Assembly: GCF_900091515.1 (NCBI RefSeq)
Contig: NZ_LT607410.1
Location: forward strand, 3,720,001 to 3,784,000
DNA length: 64,000 bases
Direction of reading: 5' to 3'
Source: Micromonospora purpureochromogenes
Lineage (GTDB): Bacteria; Actinomycetota; Actinomycetes; Mycobacteriales; Micromonosporaceae
In this document: positions 58,577 through 64,000 of the stretch, in pieces
How positions within the stretch are numbered: position 1 is the first letter of the stretch
Layout: the number at the start of each line of letters is the position of its first letter
The notes under the pieces: model-generated
Told to the model about the DNA's origin: nothing
Database searches by the model: none
The model's input: only the letters and a program-made list of their open reading frames with translations
Translations under genes and position numbers: made by a program

Positions 58577-58630
58577 CCGGCCCCTGATCCGGCCCCTGAT
58601 CGGGCCCGTGAGCCGGCCCCGATCCGGCTC
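58577..58630. repeat. Short 12-bp tandem repeat tract
   Basis: Four and a half units of CCGGCCCCTGAT-like sequence directly after the phosphotransferase stop. Slippage-type microsatellite; may act with its inverted GGGCCC parts as a terminator. Confidence 0.55.
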
Positions 58631-58661
58631 GTTCCGTCCGCGCCGGATCGGGCGGACGGGC

Positions 58662-59756
58662 TCAGAGCCAGCCGGAGCGGCGGAAGAGCCGGTGCAGGAC
58701 CACCGCGGCGGTCGCCATCAGCAGCAGGGCGCCGGCGTAGCCGTACCGCCAGGTCAGCTCCGGCATGTGCGTGAAGTTCATGCCGTACACGCCGGCCACG
58801 GCGGTCTGGGTGGCGGCGATCGCGGCCCACGCGGCGATCTTGCGCATGTCGTTGTTCTGGTCGACGGCGAGCTGCGCGAGCCGGGACTGGAGCACCGAGT
58901 TGAGCAGCTCGTCGTACGCGGCGACCCGCTCGACCGCGCGGCTCAGCCGGCTCTCGACGTCGAGGAACCAGCGGCGCAGCCCCGGGGGCGGCTCGCCGGC
59001 CCGGTCGGCGACCAGCGCGCGCACCGGCTCCTGCAACGGCAGCACCGCCCGCTTGAACTCCACCACCTCCCGCTTGAGCTGGTAGATGTGCTGGATGTCG
59101 GCGCCCCGGTCGGGGGCGAAGACGCTCTCCTCGACGCGTTCCAGGTCCTTCTCCAGGTGGGCGGCGACCTCCAGGTACAGGTCGACCATCCGGGCGGCGA
59201 CCGCGTACGCCACCGCCCACGGTCCCTCGGCCAGCACCGCCGGGCGGCTCTCGATGTCGTGCCGGACCGGGGTCAGGGCGCCGGAGGCGCCGTGCCGGAC
59301 GGTGATGACGAACCGGTCGCCCAGGAAGACCATCACGTCCCCGGTGTCGATCACCTCGGAGGTGGCGGTCAGCTCGGCGTGCTCGACGTAGCTGGCGGTG
59401 CGCAGCACCAGCAGGGTCACCCCGTCGTGCCGCTGCACGGTGGGCCGGTGCCCGTCGGCGAGCGCCTGCTCCACGACGAGTTCGTCGAGGCCGAAGGTGC
59501 GCCCCACCGCCGCCATCACCGCCGCGCCCGGGTCGTGCAGCCCCAACCAGACGAAGGCGTTGCGGCCGCGGCGGGAGCGGGCGTACGCGTCGGCGTAGTG
59601 CGGGCGGCCGGTTTCCCGGCGGCCGTTGACGTACACCGCGCAGTCGACCACGGCGTCCGGATTGGACCGCCGCGGGGCCGGCGCGGAGGCCTCGGCCTGG
59701 CGGCCGAGCACCCGGTCGACCAACGACCCCAGTCGCGGAATGAGCCGTGCCGCCAC
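58662..59756 (-). CDS. corA: CorA-family magnesium/cobalt transporter
   Basis: 364 residues. A large N-terminal cytoplasmic domain, a long stalk helix, and two C-terminal transmembrane helices. The first ends in the CorA selectivity motif YGMNFTHMPEL; the second is GALLLMATAAVVLHRLF. FLGDRFVITVRHG and QLKREVVEFKRAVLPL are typical. Pentameric divalent-metal channel. GTG 59756 has GGAGGTGG upstream. It lies downstream of the sortase gene on the same strand. Confidence 0.92.
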   Translation of the reverse strand: MAARLIPRLGSLVDRVLGRQAEASAPAPRRSNPDAVVDCAVYVNGRRETGRPHYADAYARSRRGRNAFVWLGLHDPGAAVMAAVGRTFGLDELVVEQALADGHRPTVQRHDGVTLLVLRTASYVEHAELTATSEVIDTGDVMVFLGDRFVITVRHGASGALTPVRHDIESRPAVLAEGPWAVAYAVAARMVDLYLEVAAHLEKDLERVEESVFAPDRGADIQHIYQLKREVVEFKRAVLPLQEPVRALVADRAGEPPPGLRRWFLDVESRLSRAVERVAAYDELLNSVLQSRLAQLAVDQNNDMRKIAAWAAIAATQTAVAGVYGMNFTHMPELTWRYGYAGALLLMATAAVVLHRLFRRSGWL

Positions 59757-59826
59757 CGTCCACCTCCGCCGCCCTCGATCCGGGGGCCCACCGTAGTACG
59801 GCGCCGCTCCCGCCGGTGGTGGTGGG

Positions 59827-60459
59827 TCAGGCCACGGCGGTGGCCCGCACGACGATGTTGTCGGAGTAGTCGCGGGAGCGCTCGTCGAAGCGTCCGCCGC
59901 AGGTCACCAGGCGCAGCCCCGCGCCCGGCCCGCCCGGACCGTAGACCAGCGCGGTGGGAAAGCTCCGCTTCGGGTACGCGCCGACGCCGTCCACCGCGAA
60001 CGTCACGGCCCGGCCGTCGGCGCGGGTGACCCGTACGGTGTCGCCGGGCCGCAGCCGCCCCAGTTTGAAGAAGACCGCCGGACCGTCGCGGGTGTCGACG
60101 TGGCCGACGATCACGGCGTTGCCGGCCTCGCCGGGGCTGACGCCCGGCCGGTACCAGCCGGCGACGGTCGGGCGGTCCAGCGGCGGCACCTCCAGGGTGC
60201 CGTTCGGGTCGCCGGCGACGGACACCAGGTCGGCGTGGACGCCGATGGCCGGGATGTCGATGCGGACCGGTTCCGAGCGGGGCAGCACCGGCCCGGGGGA
60301 TCCGCTGCGGTCGGCGCCGCGCGCGCCCGCCCCGGGCTGCGGCGGCCCCGCCGGCGACGCGGTGAGGCCCACCGTGATCAGGCTGAGTCCGGCGGCGCCG
60401 GCCACCGTCACCGCCGCCACCGACGCCCGGGTACGCGTGAACCACCTGCCGAGGGCCAT
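59827..60459 (-). CDS. Class F sortase
   Basis: 210 residues. N-terminal membrane anchor (VAAVTVAGAAGLSLITVGL), then a sortase beta-barrel: IPAIGVHADLV, GWYRPGVSPGEAGNAVIVGHVDT (catalytic His), LRLVTCGGRFDERSRDY (catalytic Cys and Arg). The short length and VTCGG are typical of actinobacterial class F enzymes. Attaches or processes cell-surface proteins. ATG 60459 follows GGGAGGTGAGG. The likely substrate gene is directly upstream. Confidence 0.9.
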   Translation of the reverse strand: MALGRWFTRTRASVAAVTVAGAAGLSLITVGLTASPAGPPQPGAGARGADRSGSPGPVLPRSEPVRIDIPAIGVHADLVSVAGDPNGTLEVPPLDRPTVAGWYRPGVSPGEAGNAVIVGHVDTRDGPAVFFKLGRLRPGDTVRVTRADGRAVTFAVDGVGAYPKRSFPTALVYGPGGPGAGLRLVTCGGRFDERSRDYSDNIVVRATAVA

Positions 60460-60490
60460 CGCCTCACCTCCCGCGACACGGCGATGCGGT

Positions 60491-60529
60491 CGGGGTGCCC
60501 GTCCCGGTCGCGCCGGTGCGGGCACCCCG
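60491..60529 (-). terminator. Hairpin between surface protein and sortase genes
   Basis: CGGGGTGCCCG / CGGGCACCCCG, perfect 11-bp stem with 17-nt loop. It would reduce read-through from the surface-protein gene into the sortase gene, giving more protein than enzyme. Confidence 0.5.
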
Positions 60530-60554
60530 TCCTAGGGATGGTGTGAGGTACGGG

Positions 60555-61043
60555 TCAGGCGACGGGCGCGGCCGCTCGGCGTCGGCGGCGGACCATGACG
60601 GTCGCCCCGATCGCGGCGGCTCCGGCGAGCGCGCCGCCCGCGGCCAGCAGGCCGGTGGTGCCGTCACCGCCGCCACCACCGGCCGGCGCCGCGCCGATCG
60701 GGGTGACGGTGAAGGTGGCGCTGCCGCCGGAGCTGCCGTCACCGCACGTGGTGGTCACCGTGTAGGTGCCGAGGGTGAAGCCGGCGGTGAAGAGTTCCGC
60801 GCTCAGCCCGCCGCCGGCCGCGGCGGTGGTCGAGCGGACGTTCTGGTCCCGGTTCGGGCCGGTGACACGGAAGATCGCGTCGCCCGCCCTCGGGTTGCAG
60901 CTGGTGGCGGTGAGTACGACCGTCCCGCCGACCGGTGTGGTGGCCGGTGACACGACGGTCTGCGCGAGCGCGGCGGCCGGGAGCAGAAGCGTGCCGAGTC
61001 CCACGCCGAGCGCCGTCGATACGAGAACTGACTGTGCCTTCAT
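60555..61043 (-). CDS. Secreted wall/membrane-anchored protein, probable sortase partner
   Basis: 162 residues. Signal peptide about 1-28 (LGVGLGTLLLPAAALA), an Ig-like beta domain with a Cys pair (LTATSCNPRAG ... TVTTTCGDG), a Gly-rich linker, a C-terminal hydrophobic helix (LLAAGGALAGAAAIGATVMV) and RRRRR tail. This is the layout of sortase substrates, but there is no LPxTG. The likely recognition region is within TPIGAAPAG. ATG 61043 with AGGGAAG upstream. Confidence 0.8.
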   Translation of the reverse strand: MKAQSVLVSTALGVGLGTLLLPAAALAQTVVSPATTPVGGTVVLTATSCNPRAGDAIFRVTGPNRDQNVRSTTAAAGGGLSAELFTAGFTLGTYTVTTTCGDGSSGGSATFTVTPIGAAPAGGGGGDGTTGLLAAGGALAGAAAIGATVMVRRRRRAAAPVA

Positions 61044-61938
61044 ACGCGTCTTCCCTCACTTTTCGTCCGCTGTCTGCGTGGGACGTCGTTCGGGTGGCCA
61101 ACTCCGTAACAAGCACCGGTGTGGCCAACACTAGGAGGGTTGGGCGTCGCGCCCGACGTAAATGAGAAATCTTCGTTGCCGTCACGAGTTTTCCCTCGCG
61201 CCGGGGAGGTGCGGATATGCCCGCACAGGACCGCCCACAACGCCCGGCCGGTCGTACCTGCTCGCGCCAGTCGTCCCCTTGCGGCGAGAACCGCGCTTCC
61301 GCGCTGGCCCGTCCCCTTGTGGGAAGAGCTGTCCGGATCGGCCGGTCTCTCGGCGGGCGGCCGGCGCGGCGCGGGAAGCAGTCCTGCGCCTCCTAACCCC
61401 CCACCCCCACCTCAGATGCGCGCAGTTTCAGAGAAAGAGTGGCCATTCCGGGCGCTGAGGCCACTGATTCTCGGAAAGTACACCCGGCCGTCGGGTCACG
61501 ACGGGGTCAAGGTGTTTCCGACGGGCGCGGCCCTGTTGCGGGCGTCCAGGCTCATGTTGCTCCACTGTGGTCGAGGGGGCGGGAGGTTCGGCGCGGCCGA
61601 GTTCGAGGGCGGACGGTGTGCGCGGTCGGGCCCGGCGGCACCAAGGGGCGGCCAGTGGCTCGCTCGGGCAGCGCCTGCCACCGGCCGCTGCGGGGGGGTG
61701 CGGACGTACCTGGTGGACGAGACTCGAGCTTCCCATCGGGTGACACTCCGGTGTGGATTTCCATGCCGGCGAGGGTGGCTGCCGAGGTCCCGGCATCTGT
61801 CCATTCCGTCAGCCTCGACCGGGACCCAGCATCCAGCTAGCCTCCTAGGATGCCCTACGGGTTGTGGCGCAGCCGGATACCCGACAGTGCGCCGGAGGGA
61901 GATGGCGGGTCGAGCCGCACGGCCCGGCGTTGCGGGAG
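61044..61938. other. Long gene-free region
   Basis: Roughly 0.9 kb. The left 120 bp contain the surface-protein promoter area with two GTGGCCAAC copies (61094, 61121). The rest has open frames only with unconvincing Pro/Arg-rich translations. A 52-nt inverted repeat lies at 61426-61477. Near the right end TAGCCT (61838-61843) plus 6 bp and ATG (61850) form a leaderless-type start of a ~52-codon frame that overlaps the end of the PNPOx-type gene; I do not call it a gene. Confidence 0.5.
61426..61477. repeat. Imperfect 19-bp inverted repeat in a gene-free region
   Basis: Arms TTTCAGAGAAAGAGTGGCC (61426-61444) and GGCCACTGATTCTCGGAAA (61459-61477): 16 of 19 pairs match, with symmetric bulges. 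The sequence is A/T-rich compared with the surroundings. It could be the hairpin of a small RNA, a terminator without a gene, or a remnant of a transposon end. Confidence 0.55.
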
Positions 61939-62472
61939 CTACCGAGGTGCGCGTCGCCAGAACTGGCGCGGCGCGTACCCGTCGCGGCGCAGCCAGTGTT
62001 CCGTGTAGACGATCCGTTCGGCCTCGATGACGACCAGCGGTCCGCTCGGTGGCTCGTCCAACGACCGTCCCCGCTCCGCGTGGTCGGACTGCCAGCGCAC
62101 CGCCGGCCACCAGTGGTCGAAGTCGGCGTCGCCCTCGTGCAGCACCCGGGCCCGGCCGAACAGTTGCGCGCCGCGGCTGCTGGCCTGCCCGACGAGCGGT
62201 GCGAACACCCCGACCGACACCCGTGGGTCGGCCGCGATGTTGCGCATCTTCGGCGAGGTGGCCGCGGCGGTGAACATGACCGCGAAGTCGAGGTGGAAGT
62301 AGCGGACCGGGGTGGCCAGCGGGCCGTCCGGGCCGGCGGTGGCGAGCACGCACATGTTCTGCGACGACAGCAGGTTGAGGATCCGCTCGCCGAGGCGTTC
62401 CGGGTCCAGGCGGGCGGCGGGGGCGGGGCCGGCGAGCCAGGGGTTCGTGACGGGCATGGTGGATCGTCCCAT
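61939..62472 (-). CDS. Pyridoxamine 5'-phosphate oxidase-like (split-barrel flavin/F420) protein
   Basis: 177 residues. Split-barrel pattern: RILNLLSSQNMCVLATAGPDGPLATPVRYFHLDFAVMFTAAATSPKMRNIAADPRVSVGVFAP can be followed in pieces such as CVLATAGPDGPLATPV and PRVSVGVFAP. Members bind FMN, F420 or heme; function unknown. ATG 62472 has AGGACGGGC upstream; ATG 62457 is an alternative. Confidence 0.83.
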   Translation of the reverse strand: MGRSTMPVTNPWLAGPAPAARLDPERLGERILNLLSSQNMCVLATAGPDGPLATPVRYFHLDFAVMFTAAATSPKMRNIAADPRVSVGVFAPLVGQASSRGAQLFGRARVLHEGDADFDHWWPAVRWQSDHAERGRSLDEPPSGPLVVIEAERIVYTEHWLRRDGYAPRQFWRRAPR

Positions 62473-62525
62473 GCCCGTCCTGGGTCCTCAGAGCCGGTCG
62501 CCGACCGACCCCGATGCGGGGCGAA

Positions 62526-63350
62526 TCACCGCTTGCGCGCCTGGAGCGTGTACGTCTGCGCCAGCCGCCACGGCCGCTCGGCCAGCCGCCACTCGCCGTC
62601 GGCGTCCTTGACCTGCCGGCCGGGCAGCGCGTCCCAGGGCGCGCTGTCGTGCTCCTGGAGCATGGTGAGGTCGAGGCCGGCGTCGAGCAGGGCGGTGACC
62701 ACCTCGCCGAGGCCGTGGTTCCACTCGTGGGTGGTGTTGTGCCGGAACGTGGTGTCGGTGCTGACGTAGGTGCCGGGCTCCTCCCAGACCAGCGGTTCCG
62801 GCCGCTCGAAGTACGGGTGCTCCACCACCAGCAGCCCGTCCGGGTGGGTCTCGTCCAGCGCCCACAGCATCGGGTGGCCCTCGCGCAGGAAGAGCCGGCC
62901 GCCGGGGCGTAGCAGCGCGGCGACCACGCCCGCCCAGCGGCGGATGTCGGGCAGCCAGCACAGCGCGCCGACGCCGGTGTAGACCAGGTCGAAGCCGCCC
63001 ACGCCGAGCACCTCGGGGGCGTCGTAGACGTCGGCCTCGACGAAGTCGACGGCGGCGCCGGCCCGCTCGGCCAGGGCCCGGGCCTGGGCCAGCGAGGCGC
63101 CGGAGAAGTCCAGCCCGGTCATCCGCGCCCCGAGCCGGTGCAGCGAGACGGTGTCGGTGCCGATGTGGCACTGCAGGTGCACGCCGCGCAGGCCGGTCAC
63201 GTCGCCGAGGCGGGGCAGGTCGAAGCGGACCACCTCGCTCAGGTACGCCGGGTCGGTGGCGAAGCGCTCCACCGCGTAGTCCGGCGACGCGGCGTGGGCG
63301 GGGGCGCGCTCGTCCCAGTTGGCCCGGTTGAGGGTGCGGTAGTCGGTCAC
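62526..63350 (-). CDS. Class I SAM-dependent methyltransferase
   Basis: 274 residues. Opening TDYRTLNRANWDERAPAHAASPDYAV, SAM motif I variant VHLQCHIGTDTVSL, MTGLDFSGASL, FVEADVYDAPEVL, FDLVYTGVGALCWLPD and LRPGGRLFLREGHP. The HxGT variant of motif I is common in this actinobacterial subfamily. Substrate unknown. GTG 63350 chosen from the usual N-terminus; ATG 63368 is possible. Confidence 0.87.
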   Translation of the reverse strand: MTDYRTLNRANWDERAPAHAASPDYAVERFATDPAYLSEVVRFDLPRLGDVTGLRGVHLQCHIGTDTVSLHRLGARMTGLDFSGASLAQARALAERAGAAVDFVEADVYDAPEVLGVGGFDLVYTGVGALCWLPDIRRWAGVVAALLRPGGRLFLREGHPMLWALDETHPDGLLVVEHPYFERPEPLVWEEPGTYVSTDTTFRHNTTHEWNHGLGEVVTALLDAGLDLTMLQEHDSAPWDALPGRQVKDADGEWRLAERPWRLAQTYTLQARKR

Positions 63351-63431
63351 CGGCGAACCGTCGCACATCCCACCGGCGCCGCTCAACGGGGATTCGTCGC
63401 CGCCCGCGGGGCTGGTCTGCCTCGCCGTGAT

Positions 63432-63560
63432 GGCGGAGCGACTGCATGATTTCCTCCAGCCGCGCCAGGTGCCGGTCGCCACATACGCGGTGCCGGAACT
63501 TTGTCGCGAAGTCCAAGTGGGCGTGCAGGCGGAAAGGCAGTGCGTGCCGGTGCGGACGTT
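63432..63560 (-). pseudogene. Remnant of IS200/IS605 TnpA (Y1 transposase) N-terminus
   Basis: The minus strand reads VRTGTHC in one frame and RLHAHLDFATKFRHRVCGDRHLARLEEIM in the next, matching the start of IS200-type TnpA (RTGRHCV..LHAHLVFVTKYRR). A frameshift separates the two parts, and nothing after the EIM helix resembles TnpA, so the catalytic HUH/Tyr region is missing. It is divergent from TnpB, as in IS605-type elements. Confidence 0.65.
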
Positions 63561-63597
63561 GCATTCTCTGTCATAGGCCGCTGCGAGACTGTCCGGT

Positions 63598-64000
63598 GTG
63601 CAGCTTCGGTACAACTATCGCGTCTATCCGACGTCGGGTCAGCGGGAAGCGTTGGCGCGGGCGTTCGGGTGCGCGCGGGTGGTGTTCAACGACGCGCTGC
63701 GCGCACGACAGGAAGCCCGGGAGCAGGGCCTGCCCTACATCTCCGACGGGGACCTGTCCAAGCGGGTGATTACCGAGGCGAAGACGACGCCGCAGCGGGC
63801 GTGGTTGGGCGAGGTGTCGGCGGTGGTGTTGCAGCAGGCCCTCGCCGATCTGCACCTCGCGTACCGCAACTTCTTCGCATCCCTGTCCGGGAAGCGGAAG
63901 GGTCGCAAGGTGGCCCCGCCGCGGTTCCGGTCGCGCAAGGACAACCGGCAGGCCATCCGGTTCACCGCCAACGCCCGATTCAAGGTGCTGGACAACGGTC
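63598..64000 (+). CDS. tnpB: TnpB-family RNA-guided endonuclease (IS200/IS605), cut by window end
   Basis: First 134 codons visible, starting GTG 63598. LRYNYRVYPTSGQREALARAFGCARVVFNDAL is the classic TnpB N-terminus, followed by AVVLQQALADLHLAYRNFF and APPRFRSRKDNRQAIRFT. The RuvC catalytic residues and zinc finger lie beyond the window, so activity cannot be judged. TnpB uses an omega RNA from the element's right end to cut target DNA. Confidence 0.88.
   Translation, partial: MQLRYNYRVYPTSGQREALARAFGCARVVFNDALRARQEAREQGLPYISDGDLSKRVITEAKTTPQRAWLGEVSAVVLQQALADLHLAYRNFFASLSGKRKGRKVAPPRFRSRKDNRQAIRFTANARFKVLDNG

Noticed and set aside
61850..62008. Leaderless-type small ORF (about 52 codons)
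   Set aside because: The start signature is good, but the translation is Arg/Ser-rich and overlaps antisense to the 3' end of a real gene; kept only as a remark.
61119..62030. 303-codon plus-strand ORF in the gene-free region
   Set aside because: Pro/Arg/Gly-rich, no domain-like pattern, runs into the convergent PNPOx-type gene.

Overview
The window is very GC-rich, densely packed actinobacterial chromosome, most like Micromonospora or a close relative in the Micromonosporaceae. The pointers are strongly G/C-biased third codon positions, frequent GTG starts, mycothiol-linked enzyme families, ricin-type tails on secreted hydrolases, ECF, LuxR, TetR and MarR regulators, and at least a dozen apparently leaderless genes in which a TANNNT box lies 6-7 nt before the start codon. 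No phage or large mobile island is visible. The only transposon-related sequence is an IS200/IS605-type remnant at the right edge.

1-15 kb: an LtrA-type membrane protein running off the left edge; an ArsR/AHSA1 pair; a minus-strand secreted lytic cluster (S1 protease, GH16 and GH64 beta-1,3-glucanases, all ending in ricin/CBM13 modules) behind a strong promoter with a LacI/CebR-type palindrome; a diguanylate cyclase; a molybdopterin oxidoreductase with its own TetR regulator and operator; MsrA; HflX. 14.5-18.5 kb: an ECF41-like sigma factor divergent from a carboxymuconolactone decarboxylase-family protein, then a Ro60-type TROVE/vWA protein. Immediately upstream of the Ro gene, on the same strand, lies an array of Y-RNA-like noncoding RNA genes. 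Two are short and have their own promoters; two are long and contain a circularly permuted tRNA-like module (T-arm, acceptor hairpin, D-arm); a fifth copy is degenerate. This is the most striking feature of the window: a Ro ribonucleoprotein locus with two tandem short+long Y RNA pairs.

18.5-34 kb: AlkB-like dioxygenase, a 1000-residue hybrid histidine kinase with an RsbW-like tail, an HxlR-controlled SDR/MFS pair, a PET-hydrolase-like cutinase, a LuxR-type ATPase regulator and a CaiB-type CoA transferase. 34-45 kb: mainly single metabolic genes, a Tat-exported amidase, a proline iminopeptidase divergent from a MarR regulator, and one frameshifted membrane-protein gene. 45-54 kb: a slipin; a Ser/Thr kinase followed by two membrane proteins with repeated Thr-Val or Thr-Gln motifs, probably one functional unit; an MFS exporter behind a leader that looks like a translational attenuator; 47-bp tandem repeats; and a second frameshifted gene. 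54-64 kb: a secreted C39-like protease, DsbA-like protein, bacterial PARG-like enzyme, SGNH hydrolase, CorA-type transporter, a class F sortase with a probable surface protein, an approximately 0.9 kb gene-free stretch, a PNPOx-type protein, a methyltransferase, and a TnpB gene cut by the right edge.

All functional statements come from reading motifs and family resemblance. No database search, folding program or expression data were used.
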